Counted from the stretch's first letter, positions 24,302-33,886 are shown. The stretch is 64,000 nucleotides of DNA from Sulfurimicrobium sp031426915 (GCA_031426915.1 JASJPB010000039.1:1-64000), one strand, 5' to 3'. Notes: generated by a model not told the origin, from the sequence alone. Numbers and translations: made by a program.

Positions 24302-25192
24302 ATGACCATACTTACATCCGCGGGTGCGCGCTTCCGCGCTGCCGTTGCCGCCGAGAAGCCGCTCCAGGTGATCGGCGCCATCAATGCCTATCACGCCAAG
24401 CTGGCCCAGCAGGTGGGCTACAAGGCGCTGTATATCTCCGGCGGCGGGGTCGCGGCGGGTTCGCTGGGAGTGCCCGACCTGGGCATTTCCACACTGGACG
24501 ACGTGCTTACCGACGTGCGCCGCATCAGCGATGCCACCGATCTGCCGCTGCTGGTGGATATCGACACCGGCTTCGGCGGTGCCTTCAATATCGCGCGCAG
24601 CGTCAAATCCATGATCAAGTTCGGCGCCGGCGCAGTGCACATCGAGGACCAGGTGTTGGCCAAGCGCTGCGGCCACCGCCCCGGCAAGGCCATCGTGTCG
24701 CAGGCGGAAATGGTGGACCGCATCAAGGCCGCCGTGGACGCCAGAACCGACCCCGAATTCGTGATCATGGCCCGCACCGACGCGCTCGCGGTGGAGGGCC
24801 TGCAAAGCGCCATCGACCGCGCCTGTGCCTGCGTCGAGGCGGGGGCGGACATGGTTTTTCCCGAAGCCATGACCGAGTTGGGCATGTACAGGCGGTTCGC
24901 CGCGGCGGTGAAAGTGCCGGTGCTGGCCAACATCACCGAATTCGGCTCGACCCCGCTGTTCACCGTGGACGAGCTGCGCGGCGCGGATGTGTCCCTGGTG
25001 CTCTATCCCCTGTCGGCATTCCGCGCCATGAACCAGGCCGCCTTGAAAGTGTACGAGGCAGTGCGTCGCGACGGCACGCAGCAGAACGTGCTGGGCCTGA
25101 TGCAGTCGCGCATGGATCTTTACGATTACCTCGGTTATCACGAATTCGAGCAGAAGCTCGATCAACTTTTCGCCCAGGAGAACAAATCATGA
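24302..25192 (+). CDS. prpB: 2-methylisocitrate lyase
   Basis: 296 residues, the normal length. Isocitrate lyase superfamily TIM barrel with IGAINAYHAKLAQQVGYKAL, metal-binding DIDTGFGG and the catalytic KRCGH motif (about 119-123), then VIMARTDAL and ANITEFG. It splits 2-methylisocitrate into pyruvate and succinate, the last step of propionate breakdown. Its stop overlaps the prpC start (ATGA). Confidence 0.95.
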   Translation: MTILTSAGARFRAAVAAEKPLQVIGAINAYHAKLAQQVGYKALYISGGGVAAGSLGVPDLGISTLDDVLTDVRRISDATDLPLLVDIDTGFGGAFNIARSVKSMIKFGAGAVHIEDQVLAKRCGHRPGKAIVSQAEMVDRIKAAVDARTDPEFVIMARTDALAVEGLQSAIDRACACVEAGADMVFPEAMTELGMYRRFAAAVKVPVLANITEFGSTPLFTVDELRGADVSLVLYPLSAFRAMNQAALKVYEAVRRDGTQQNVLGLMQSRMDLYDYLGYHEFEQKLDQLFAQENKS

Positions 25193-26340
25193 GCGAGGCG
25201 CCAATCCATACCCCAGTCAAGAAAAAATCGGTCGCGCTGTCGGGCGTGAACGCCGGCACCACCGCCGTGTGCACCGTCGGGCACAGCGGCAACGACCTGC
25301 ATTACCGCGGCTATGACATTCTGGAACTCGCGGACAAGGCCACCTTCGAGGAAGTGGCTTATCTGCTGGTGCACGGCGCGCTGCCGACCCAGTCCGAGCT
25401 TAGTGGATACAAGAACAAACTTAAAACACTCCGTGGCTTACCGGCGCAACTTAAGGTAGTGCTGGAACAGATTCCATGCTCCGCCCATCCCATGGACGTG
25501 ATGCGTACCGGTTGTTCGGTGCTCGGTTCCTTGCTGCCGGAGAAGGAAGATCGCAACCTGCACGGCGCGCGCGATATCGCCGACAGGCTGGTGGCCTCCC
25601 TCGGTTCCGTGCTGTTGTACTGGTATCACTACAGCCATAACGGCAAGCGCATCGACGTCGAAACCGATGACGACAGCGTGGCCGGGCATTTCCTGCACCT
25701 GCTGCACGGCAAGATACCCTCGGAACTGCACCGCAAGGCCCTGGATACCTCGCTGGTGCTGTATGCCGAGCACGAATTCAACGCCTCCACTTTCACCGCG
25801 CGGGTGATTGCCGGCACGCTGTCCGACATCTACTCCTGCATCACCGGCGCCATCGGCGCGCTAAGAGGGCCGAAACACGGCGGTGCCAATGAAGCGGCGA
25901 TGGAAATCGTGCGCCGCTACCATAACCCTGACCAGGCGGAAGCGGACATCCGCGAGCGCGTGGCGCGCAAGGAAATCATCATCGGTTTCGGCCACCCGGT
26001 GTACACCATCGGCGACCCGCGCAACGTGGCGATCAAGGGCGTGTCGCGGCGGTTGTGCGAAGCGGGCGGCAACATGAACCTGTTCAACATTTCCGACCGC
26101 ATCGAATCCGTGATGTGGGAGGTGAAGAAGATGTTCCCCAACCTCGACTGGTACTCCGCATCCAGCTACCACATGATGGGTGTGCCGACCGAGATGTTCA
26201 CGCCGCTGTTCGTGATTTCCCGCACCACCGGCTGGGCCGCGCACGTGATCGAGCAGCGCATCGACAACAAGATCATCCGCCCCAACGCGGAGTATGTCGG
26301 GCCGGAAAACCGGGCGTATGTTCCGATCGAAAATCGTTAA
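25189..26340 (+). CDS. prpC: 2-methylcitrate synthase
   Basis: 383 residues, citrate synthase family. The catalytic residues appear in YAEHEFNASTF (His), GPKHGGANE (His of the CoA site) and the GFGHPVYTIGDPR segment, with the Asp near the C-terminus. Length and GLSGVNAGTT-like opening (ALSGVNAGTTAVC) point to the PrpC branch rather than the larger type I citrate synthase. It condenses propionyl-CoA with oxaloacetate. Translationally coupled to prpB. Confidence 0.94.
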   Translation: MSEAPIHTPVKKKSVALSGVNAGTTAVCTVGHSGNDLHYRGYDILELADKATFEEVAYLLVHGALPTQSELSGYKNKLKTLRGLPAQLKVVLEQIPCSAHPMDVMRTGCSVLGSLLPEKEDRNLHGARDIADRLVASLGSVLLYWYHYSHNGKRIDVETDDDSVAGHFLHLLHGKIPSELHRKALDTSLVLYAEHEFNASTFTARVIAGTLSDIYSCITGAIGALRGPKHGGANEAAMEIVRRYHNPDQAEADIRERVARKEIIIGFGHPVYTIGDPRNVAIKGVSRRLCEAGGNMNLFNISDRIESVMWEVKKMFPNLDWYSASSYHMMGVPTEMFTPLFVISRTTGWAAHVIEQRIDNKIIRPNAEYVGPENRAYVPIENR

Positions 26341-26360
26341 AGCAAAAACCTTAGTTTATT

Positions 26361-26410
26361 AACCGCAAAGACGCAAAGGTGCAAAGGACGTTCTTTGCGA
26401 CTTTGCGGTT
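26361..26410. repeat. CGCAAAG intergenic hairpin between prpC and prpD
   Basis: Arms 26361-26378 and 26393-26410 (AACCGCAAAG...) are complementary with one mismatch. This is the dispersed CCGCAAAGACGCAAAG repeat seen between genes in many beta- and gamma-proteobacteria. It has no U-run, so it more likely stabilises or processes the mRNA than terminates it. Confidence 0.75.
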
Positions 26411-26439
26411 TATATTGCCCTTAAGTTAAAGAGGAAAAC

Positions 26440-27882
26440 ATGTCATCCCACATCTCCAACGTTCGTCCCGATCCCGACCAGGTGCTGGTGGACATCGCCA
26501 ATTACGTCTGCGATTACGAAATCCAGTCCGACGAAGCCTACGACACCGCGCGCAACTGCCTGATCGATACGCTGGGTTGCGGCCTGGAGGCGCTGAGCTA
26601 CCCCGCCTGCACCAAGCTGCTCGGTCCGATCGTGCCCGGCACGGTGGTTCCTAACGGCGCCAAGGTGCCCGGCACCTCGTTCCAGCTCGATCCGGTCAAG
26701 GCCGCCTTCGACATCGGGGCCATGGTGCGCTGGCTGGATTTCAACGATACCTGGCTGGCCGCCGAGTGGGGCCATCCTTCCGACAACCTGGGCGGTATTC
26801 TCGCCACCGCCGACTGGCTGTCGCGGACCCGGATCTCGCAGGGGAAAGCAGCGCTGACCATGCGCGATGTGCTCACCGCCATGATCAAGGCGCATGAAGT
26901 CCAGGGCGTGCTGGCGCTGGAAAACAGCTTCAACCGCGTCGGCCTGGATCACGTGATCCTGGTGAAAGTGGCTTCCACCGCCGTGGTGACGCGCATGCTG
27001 GGCGGCACGCGCGAGGAGGTGATTAATGCCGTGTCCCACGCCTGGATCGACGGCCAGTCGCTGCGCACCTACCGCCATGCGCCCAACACCGGCCCGCGCA
27101 AATCCTGGGCGGCGGGCGATGCCACCAGCCGCGCCGTGCGCCTGGCGCTGATGGCCTTGAAGGGCGAGATGGGCTACCCCTCGGCACTGAGCGCGAAAAT
27201 ATGGGGTTTCTACGACGTCTCGTTCAAGGGCCAGCCTTTCAAATTCCAGCGCCCCTACGGCTCCTACGTGATGGAGCAGATCCTGTTCAAGATTTCCTTC
27301 CCCGCCGAATTTCACTCCCAGACTGCGGTGGAATGCGCCATTCAGCTGCATCCGAAAGTCGCGAGCCGGCTCGACGAGATCGAAAAAATCGTGCTCACCA
27401 CCCACGATTCGGCGATCCGCATCATCGACAAGAAAGGCCCGTTGAACAACCCGGCCGACCGCGACCATTGCCTGCAATACATGGTGGCGGTGGGGCTGAT
27501 CAAGGGCAACCTGACTGCCGCTGATTACGAGGACGAAGCTGCCTCCGACCCGCGCATCGACATGCTGCGCGACAAGATGGTGACGCTGGAGGACCCGCAA
27601 TACAGCCACGATTACCACGACCCGGACAAGCGCTCCATCGCCAACGCGATCCAGGTCTATTTCAAGGACGGCAGCAGTAGCGACAAGGTGGTGGTGGAAT
27701 ACCCCATCGGCCACCGCCGGCGTCGTGCCGAGGGCATCCCGGAACTGGTGAAGAAATTCAAGGTTAATCTGGCGCGCCGCTTCCCGGCCAAGCAGCAGAA
27801 TGCCATTCTGGATCTGTGCCTGGATCAGGGCAGGCTGGAGGCGACCCCGGTGCAGGAATTCGTGGATATGTTCGTCATATAA
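26440..27882 (+). CDS. prpD: 2-methylcitrate dehydratase
   Basis: 480 residues of the MmgE/PrpD family: RNCLIDTLGCGLEAL, the active-site region WLDFNDTWLAAEWGHPSDNL, WAAGDATSRAVRLA and EFHSQTAVECAI. It dehydrates 2-methylcitrate to 2-methyl-cis-aconitate. No acnD or prpF is present, so this is the AcnB-dependent version of the cycle. A good GAGGAAAAC site precedes the ATG, and a strong terminator closes the operon. Confidence 0.95.
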   Translation: MSSHISNVRPDPDQVLVDIANYVCDYEIQSDEAYDTARNCLIDTLGCGLEALSYPACTKLLGPIVPGTVVPNGAKVPGTSFQLDPVKAAFDIGAMVRWLDFNDTWLAAEWGHPSDNLGGILATADWLSRTRISQGKAALTMRDVLTAMIKAHEVQGVLALENSFNRVGLDHVILVKVASTAVVTRMLGGTREEVINAVSHAWIDGQSLRTYRHAPNTGPRKSWAAGDATSRAVRLALMALKGEMGYPSALSAKIWGFYDVSFKGQPFKFQRPYGSYVMEQILFKISFPAEFHSQTAVECAIQLHPKVASRLDEIEKIVLTTHDSAIRIIDKKGPLNNPADRDHCLQYMVAVGLIKGNLTAADYEDEAASDPRIDMLRDKMVTLEDPQYSHDYHDPDKRSIANAIQVYFKDGSSSDKVVVEYPIGHRRRRAEGIPELVKKFKVNLARRFPAKQQNAILDLCLDQGRLEATPVQEFVDMFVI

Positions 27883-27900
27883 GAGTTGCATCCCCGTTGG

Positions 27901-27935
27901 CGGGCGGTGCCATTTCTGGCCCGCCCGTTTTTTTT
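27901..27935 (+). terminator. Rho-independent terminator after prpD
   Basis: A GC-rich stem (CGGGCGG-T-GCC with GGCCCGCCCG, one bulge) and a six-base loop are followed by eight T. Confidence 0.9.
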
Positions 27936-28108
27936 GTATTCGGAATCCGCTGCTAAAAATGCTTTCCCGTAGTGCAAGAGTCGGGATGGCGCTGTCTTTC
28001 TTTGCCCCGGCTCAAGGGCGATCTGTTACCATTTCGGCAATTCGTCAATAAAGTGTTTCCCCCACTTTTTTGTTCTCGTATGCAAATCTACAAGTCGTAA
28101 ACACTTTG

Positions 28109-31100
28109 ATGCTGGACTTTTTTCGTCTTGTTGTTTCGCCCCCCGAAAGCAGCGTGCTGTACACGGGAAGCTATGACCCCGTGTTGGTCGGCCTGTCAGT
28201 ATTCGTTGCGATTCTCGCCTCCTATGCTTCCCTGCTGGTTTCCAAGCATGTTTCGACCTCCACGAAAACGACGACAAGGCGCCTGTGGATTATTGTCGGC
28301 GGACTTTGCCTGGGCGTCGGCATTTGGGCCATGCATTTCGTCGGCATGCTGGCCTTCAGCCTGCCCTGCTCGAGCAGCTACGATGCAACCATCACCTTGT
28401 TGTCGACGATCCCCGGCATCCTCGCCAGTACCCTTGCCCTGAAAATCATCAGCCGCCGCGAGTTATCCCATCTACAACTTGCTACCGGAGGGCTGTTGAT
28501 CGGCGCCGGCATCGGCGCCATGCACTATTCCGGAATGGCGGCAATGCGCCTGAATGGCCTGATCCGCTACGACATCAATCTGTTCCTGCTGTCCATTGTG
28601 GTTGCCATCGTCCTGGCCACGCTGGCACTGTGGATCAAGTTCCGCCTGCAGTCGTGGCAAGCCCGCTGGAACACCGGGGTGACGATCCTCAGTGCGGTGG
28701 TGATGGGTCTGGCCGTATCCGGCATGCACTACACAGCGATGGCTGCCGCTTATTTCATTCGCGATGGCGACACCACTCTCGTCACCGCCGGCATATCGCC
28801 GACATTCCTCGCTGTAATCGTGTTGGCAGCGACCTGCCTGATTATTGTCGTGACCATCGTTGCCACCTATGTCGGGAAGCCCAACCTGTTATCTCTTGGG
28901 CGATCCTACAAGTTGATAGCTTTGTTGATGGCTGGTTGGGGCGTCATCGCCTGGTTGAGCGCAGATTATTACTACAGCCGCCTCGCCAGCAGCTTGTATC
29001 AGCAGGAATCGCACCTCGCCACGCAACAGGCGGAGCAAGTTGCCAAGAACATCGAGGAAAGCATAGAACTGCTCAAGGGTATTTCGTTCATGGTTTCCCG
29101 CGACGAGTATACCCACCGGGTGTTACGCCGCTTCGGCGCGAATGCTGCGCCTTCACCGCTGGATTATAAGGAACGCAAGCAACGATGGACTCAGGACAGC
29201 GTGCTCGGTAGGCTGAACGACTCTCTCCACATCTCGGCGACCAATCTCGGGGCCGACAACATATTTATCATCAATGCGGCGGGTGATTGCATCGCCGCAG
29301 GCAATGCCGACAAGCCCGGAAGCCCCGTCGGATCGAACTACGCTGATCGCGTGTATTTCCCGCAGGCTCAGGCGGGGCAGCCCGGCCACCAGTATGCCGT
29401 GGGGCGGACAACCAATGTTCCCGGCCTGTTCTACGCCTACCCTGTGTTCGAAACAGGGCGCTTCCTCGGCGCGGTGGTGGTCAAGCGGGACATCACGAAA
29501 TTTTCCCACTGGACGAGCCAGGCTAACGCATTCCTCGCCGACGCCAACGGCGTCATCGTCCTCGCATCGGACAAGCGCCTCGAATCTCGCGCCCTGCCCA
29601 ACGCTTCCGTGGCGGAGCTGTCTGCGGAGAAGAGGCTGTTGCAGTACAAACGGAGTGTGCTTGAACCTTTGGAGATTACCCCCTGGGGGAACACGCTCTT
29701 CCCTTCCGCAGTACTCATCGGGGGCAACAACCCGCCGATGGTGCTTGCCTCCAAGAGCCTGCCCGAGGACGCCATTACCATTTACGTGCCCCGTCCGCTG
29801 GACGCACTGGTGCGCCTTGGTACCGAAAGGTACTGGCTTTTCCTCTTGCTTGCCGCCGCCGGCAGCATGCTGATTGTCGCCGCTTCGGCGATCGTGCTTT
29901 ATTTGCGCGAATCGCAGAAGGCGGAGGCAGACCTTCGCGTCGCCGCCACCGCTTTCGAGTCGCAGGAAGGGATGTTCATCACCGATGCCGCAGGCGTGAT
30001 CCTGAAGGTCAATCAGGCCTTCACCGACACCACCGGCTACACTGCCGGGGAAGCCGTGGGACAGACGCCGCGCATGCTCAGTTCAGGGCGCCATGACGCA
30101 GCCTTTTATAACGCGATGTGGGAGATCATCAATCGCGATGGCTCCTGGCAAGGAGAAATCTGGAACCGGCGCAAGAATGGCGAAGTGTATCCCGAATGGC
30201 TTACCATCACTGCAGTGAAGGGACACGCGGGAAAAATCACACATTATGTCGCCACGCTGAACGACATCACGCTGCGCAAGGCGGCGGAGGAAGAGATTCA
30301 GTATCTTGCTTTCTTTGATTCACTCACCCGCCTGCCCAACCGCCGCCTGCTGATGGACCGGCTGCACCAGGCCCTGGCGGTCAGCGCCCGCAGCGGCTAT
30401 GAAGGTGCGCTTCTGCTCATAGACCTGGACAACTTCAAGACCCTAAACGACACCCTCGGCCATTACCAGGGCGACCTCCTGCTGCAGCAGGTGGCTCAGC
30501 GCCTTCTCGCCTGCGTGCGCGAGGGCGATACCGTGGCCCGCCTGGGCGGGGACGAATTCGTGGTGATGCTGGAAGACTTGAGCGAGAGTCCCGAGGGAGC
30601 AGCCGCCCAGGCCGAGACTGTGGGCGAGAAAATCCTTGCCGCACTCAACCAGGCCCACCGCTTCGACAGCCACGACTACCAAAGCACCGCGAGTATCGGC
30701 GTGACCCTGTTCCGCGATCTTGACGAGACTGTGGACGATCTGCTTAAACGAGCGGATATCGCCATGTATCAGGCCAAAACAGCGGGTCGCAACGCCCTGC
30801 GCTTCTTCGATCCGGAGATGCAGGCCGTGGTCACGGCGCGCGCCGCACTGGAAACCGATTTGCGCCTGGGGGTACTGGAAAATCAGTTTCTTCTTTACTA
30901 CCAGCCTCAGGTGGATGGCGATGGCAATGTGACGGGTGCGGAGGCGCTGCTGCGCTGGCAGCATCCCCGGCGCGGCATGGTATCTCCAGCCGAGTTCATC
31001 CCCCTGGCCGAGGAAACGGGGCTGATCCTGCCCCTCGGCCTTTGGGTGCTGGAAACCGCCTGTCTCCAGCTGATGGCATGGGCCGCACAATCAGAAAGCA

Positions 31101-31627
31101 TGCATCTCACCCTGGCGGTGAATGTCAGCGTGCGCCAGTTTCGCCACCCGGACTTCGTGGAACAGGTGTTGGCCGTACTCGACAACACCGGCGCCGATCC
31201 GCAAAAACTCAAGCTGGAGCTTACCGAGAGCCTGCTGCTGGACGATGTGAAAGGCATCATCGCCAAAATGACTGCGCTGAAAGCCCGCGGCGTGGGCTTC
31301 TCGCTGGATGACTTTGGTACCGGTTATTCCTCGCTCTCCTACCTGAAGCGCTTGCCCCTCGATCAGTTGAAGATCGATCAGTCCTTTGTCCGGGATGTGC
31401 TCACCGATCAAAATGATGCCACCATCGCTCGCACCATTGTGGCCCTGGGGCAAAGCCTGGGACTCGCGGTTATCGCCGAAGGGGTGGAAACCGAAGTGCA
31501 GCGGGAATTTCTTGCCAGTCACGGTTGCCATGCCTACCAGGGCTATCTGTTCAGTCGCCCGGTGCCGCTGAAGGAGTTCGATCAGTTCCAGTCACGGGTC
31601 CGGGAAACGTCACAAGGGGAGAGGTGA
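28109..31627 (+). CDS. MHYT-Cache-like-PAS-GGDEF-EAL cyclic di-GMP protein
   Basis: 1172 residues from the ATG at 28109; a TTG further upstream is less likely. The N-terminal MHYT membrane sensor (about 18-250) shows MHFVGM, MHYSGM and MHYTAM, thought to bind copper and sense gases. An extracytoplasmic sensor domain lies between two membrane segments (about 275 and 580). Then come a PAS domain (about 610-720), GGDEF (LGGDEF intact, with the inhibitory RxxD five residues before it) and EAL (EALLRW, DDFGTGYSSL). Both cyclase and phosphodiesterase motifs look intact. It stands alone between the prp operon and a convergent hydrolase. Confidence 0.93.
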   Translation: MLDFFRLVVSPPESSVLYTGSYDPVLVGLSVFVAILASYASLLVSKHVSTSTKTTTRRLWIIVGGLCLGVGIWAMHFVGMLAFSLPCSSSYDATITLLSTIPGILASTLALKIISRRELSHLQLATGGLLIGAGIGAMHYSGMAAMRLNGLIRYDINLFLLSIVVAIVLATLALWIKFRLQSWQARWNTGVTILSAVVMGLAVSGMHYTAMAAAYFIRDGDTTLVTAGISPTFLAVIVLAATCLIIVVTIVATYVGKPNLLSLGRSYKLIALLMAGWGVIAWLSADYYYSRLASSLYQQESHLATQQAEQVAKNIEESIELLKGISFMVSRDEYTHRVLRRFGANAAPSPLDYKERKQRWTQDSVLGRLNDSLHISATNLGADNIFIINAAGDCIAAGNADKPGSPVGSNYADRVYFPQAQAGQPGHQYAVGRTTNVPGLFYAYPVFETGRFLGAVVVKRDITKFSHWTSQANAFLADANGVIVLASDKRLESRALPNASVAELSAEKRLLQYKRSVLEPLEITPWGNTLFPSAVLIGGNNPPMVLASKSLPEDAITIYVPRPLDALVRLGTERYWLFLLLAAAGSMLIVAASAIVLYLRESQKAEADLRVAATAFESQEGMFITDAAGVILKVNQAFTDTTGYTAGEAVGQTPRMLSSGRHDAAFYNAMWEIINRDGSWQGEIWNRRKNGEVYPEWLTITAVKGHAGKITHYVATLNDITLRKAAEEEIQYLAFFDSLTRLPNRRLLMDRLHQALAVSARSGYEGALLLIDLDNFKTLNDTLGHYQGDLLLQQVAQRLLACVREGDTVARLGGDEFVVMLEDLSESPEGAAAQAETVGEKILAALNQAHRFDSHDYQSTASIGVTLFRDLDETVDDLLKRADIAMYQAKTAGRNALRFFDPEMQAVVTARAALETDLRLGVLENQFLLYYQPQVDGDGNVTGAEALLRWQHPRRGMVSPAEFIPLAEETGLILPLGLWVLETACLQLMAWAAQSESMHLTLAVNVSVRQFRHPDFVEQVLAVLDNTGADPQKLKLELTESLLLDDVKGIIAKMTALKARGVGFSLDDFGTGYSSLSYLKRLPLDQLKIDQSFVRDVLTDQNDATIARTIVALGQSLGLAVIAEGVETEVQREFLASHGCHAYQGYLFSRPVPLKEFDQFQSRVRETSQGER

Positions 31628-31645
31628 AGCAGCTTCCGTGAACGT

Positions 31646-32590
31646 TCAGGCTTTGTCCAGCCACACCCCGATGCCTTGCGCGTTGAGTTCGTAATCCATT
31701 CCCACCAGGCGCTGGATTTCTTCGGTTTCGAGCTTGCATCCGTGTGCGCGCAATGCTTCTGTCATGATCCGCTCCACGCCCTGCTTGAGCCGTTCGTGGC
31801 GATGCTCGCCTGCAGAACGGCACTTTTCACCCAAAGCCACGTACTGGTCGAGCATGCGGTGCAAGTCGGCGGACAGGCGCGGCAATTGCGAAATCCGGCT
31901 GTAATGGGTGAGGTAGATGTGCTTTGGGGCCAGGCTCATGATGCGCTCGATCGAGGCGTGGGCGGCTTCCGGTTCGAATTGCACCGGGGTGCAGGTGGGG
32001 AAAATGAATTCCCGGCCCTCCACGTCGAATTCGCGGTAGGAAATACCGAAGGTGTCGCCGGAAAAGAGCGCACGGCTGTGCTCGTCCCAGATGCAGAAAT
32101 GGTGGCGGGCGTGGCCGGGCGTGTCGAGAAATGCCAGTTTGCGGCCATTGAGTTCGATCTGGAAGTTGTCGGGCGCCTCGATCACCCGCTCGGCCGCGAC
32201 CGGGATGATCTCGCCGTAGGTGTTCCAGACCTCCTGCGCACCGTACACGGCCGAGGCGCCCGCCACCAGTCTGGAAGGATCGATCATGTGACGCGCCCCC
32301 CGGGGATGGGCCACCAGCCTGGCGTTGGGGAACAGTTGCATCATCCGGCCCGCGCCGCCGGCGTGATCCAGGTGGACATGGGTGACAATGACGTAAGCGA
32401 TATCCGCTGCGGCGATCCCCTTGAGTTTCAGCACTTCCTCAACATATGGGACGGAATAGTTGGTGCCGGTGTCGATGAAGGCCGCCTGGCCGTTTTCGAC
32501 GATGAGGTGGATTGCAGCCAGACCCGGCCGAATGAAGCCTGAGTCGATGGCCGTGATGCCATGGTCAAAATCCTGGAATTGGGTGTTCAT
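31646..32590 (-). CDS. Metallo-beta-lactamase-fold hydrolase
   Basis: 314 residues. The metal-binding motif THVHLDHAGG is near residues 69-78; further ligands are the His in TPGHARHHFCIW and Asp in LFSGDTFG, and the distal His in YLTHYSR. This belongs to the general MBL hydrolases of the glyoxalase II/lactonase type, not a beta-lactamase. The substrate is unknown. It is convergent with the MHYT protein, with an 18-base gap. From its start at 32590 to the next gene (32712) there is a divergent promoter region. Confidence 0.85.
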   Translation of the reverse strand: MNTQFQDFDHGITAIDSGFIRPGLAAIHLIVENGQAAFIDTGTNYSVPYVEEVLKLKGIAAADIAYVIVTHVHLDHAGGAGRMMQLFPNARLVAHPRGARHMIDPSRLVAGASAVYGAQEVWNTYGEIIPVAAERVIEAPDNFQIELNGRKLAFLDTPGHARHHFCIWDEHSRALFSGDTFGISYREFDVEGREFIFPTCTPVQFEPEAAHASIERIMSLAPKHIYLTHYSRISQLPRLSADLHRMLDQYVALGEKCRSAGEHRHERLKQGVERIMTEALRAHGCKLETEEIQRLVGMDYELNAQGIGVWLDKA

Positions 32591-32711
32591 GGCGGTGTGT
32601 CCATATTGAAAGCAGACGCCAAGCTATCAAAACGGGGTGGGGCTGTCCAGGCCAGGTTGACCTGTGGGCCGTAGCAGTTCAAAGTTAGGACATATCAAGG
32701 AGAATAACAAT

Positions 32712-33818
32712 ATGGCGAACATTCAGGTGCTGACTAATCCAAGAGTTTCAGATCGCGAAATGCTGGGAGAATTCGCCGAGGCGCTGGCGGATCGTGCGCC
32801 CAGCATCGAGCGGGACATGGCCAAGTTGAGCAAGGCGCCTGCCGACCGGGTAGTGCTCGCGGATCTTTTTCGCTCCCTGCACAACATCAAGGGTGACGCC
32901 GCGCTATGCAAGGTTGAGCTGGCCAGCCAGATCGCCCATCCGATCGAATCCCTGCTGGCGCGACTGCGCTCGGGCGAAGTGCGTTTTACGCCATTGCTGG
33001 GCGAGGTGATCTTGCTCGCTGTCGACCGGCTGGAACTTGCAATTGAAGCGCTGGTGGCCGGCAAGCCTGTGAGCCACCTGAAACTGGTGGCTCTGGTGGA
33101 GGGGCTGGAAGCTTTGAGCCTGGCCAGTCAGGCCGATATTGATTCTGTCGCATCGCAGGTGGTCCAGACGGTGACCGGATTTCGGCCCCAGGCCACGTTG
33201 CGCGCTGCAACCGGGAAGCTGCCTGCCCAGGCGGAGCCCAAAGACAGCCAGGCAACCGACCTTCAGTTCTTTCGTTCCCTTGCCATGCAGTTCGAAACAC
33301 GCTCGCCCCTGTTCAAGGGACGCACCGGGCGCATACGCCAACTGGCGCTGGACACCAACCGTGCGGCGGGTTCCCCGGTGGATGCCCTGCAGCTGGAGAC
33401 GGCGGTATACCTGCACGACGTGGGAATGATGTTCCTGCCGGAGACGGTTTGGCTCAAGGTGGACAAAATGAACGAGGAAGAACGCATGCTGCTGCGCGAG
33501 CATCCGGGCTTCGCTGCCGGACTGCTGGATCGCATGGAGGGCTGGAAGGCGGCTGCCGAGATGGTGCGGCAGCACCACGAAATGCCGGATGGGGCGGGCT
33601 ACCCCGATAAACTGCAAGGGGAGGGGATTTGCCCGGGAGCCAAAATCCTGGCTATCGTGGACGCATTCGAAGCTGTCACGCTCAAGCACAGCACCCGCGG
33701 TCATAAACGCTCCACCTTGCGCGCCATTGCCGAGGTCAATGCCTGCAATAACCAGTTCGCCCCGGAGTGGATCGAGCCATTCAATTCCGTGATCCGGCGT
33801 CTGATCGAACAGCAATAG
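32712..33818 (+). CDS. HPt-like domain fused to an HD-GYP domain
   Basis: 368 residues from the ATG at 32712, which follows AAGGAGAA; an in-frame start 48 bases earlier lacks a site. Residues 1-130 resemble a histidine phosphotransfer domain with LFRSLHNIKGDAALCKV, the usual phospho-His context. Residues about 195-365 form an HD-GYP domain with YLHDVGMMFLP and HHEMPDGAGYP. The Lys after HD (HDxGK) is replaced by Met, which may lower or alter activity. The pairing suggests c-di-GMP breakdown driven by phosphorelay. No kinase is adjacent. Confidence 0.85.
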   Translation: MANIQVLTNPRVSDREMLGEFAEALADRAPSIERDMAKLSKAPADRVVLADLFRSLHNIKGDAALCKVELASQIAHPIESLLARLRSGEVRFTPLLGEVILLAVDRLELAIEALVAGKPVSHLKLVALVEGLEALSLASQADIDSVASQVVQTVTGFRPQATLRAATGKLPAQAEPKDSQATDLQFFRSLAMQFETRSPLFKGRTGRIRQLALDTNRAAGSPVDALQLETAVYLHDVGMMFLPETVWLKVDKMNEEERMLLREHPGFAAGLLDRMEGWKAAAEMVRQHHEMPDGAGYPDKLQGEGICPGAKILAIVDAFEAVTLKHSTRGHKRSTLRAIAEVNACNNQFAPEWIEPFNSVIRRLIEQQ

Positions 33819-33835
33819 GGGGCATATAAGGTAGG

Positions 33836-33847
33836 TCTTATATAAGA
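33836..33847. promoter_or_regulatory. Palindromic operator TCTTATATAAGA (copy 2)
   Basis: Identical to the palindrome at 21.25 kb and again followed by ATAAGAT. It ends 11 bases before the -35 box of the lyase promoter. Confidence 0.7.
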
Positions 33848-33858
33848 TATAAGATTTA

Positions 33859-33886
33859 TTGATTTTCTCGCTGGAGTGGTTACAAT
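33859..33886 (+). promoter_or_regulatory. Sigma-70-type promoter of the third lyase gene
   Basis: TTGATT, 16 bases, TACAAT. A possible ATG at 33885 lies inside this -10 box, which argues for the later start at 33915. Confidence 0.65.

Noticed and set aside
26443..27891. Minus-strand 482-codon frame opposite prpD
   Set aside because: Exact shadow of prpD, without recognisable motifs.
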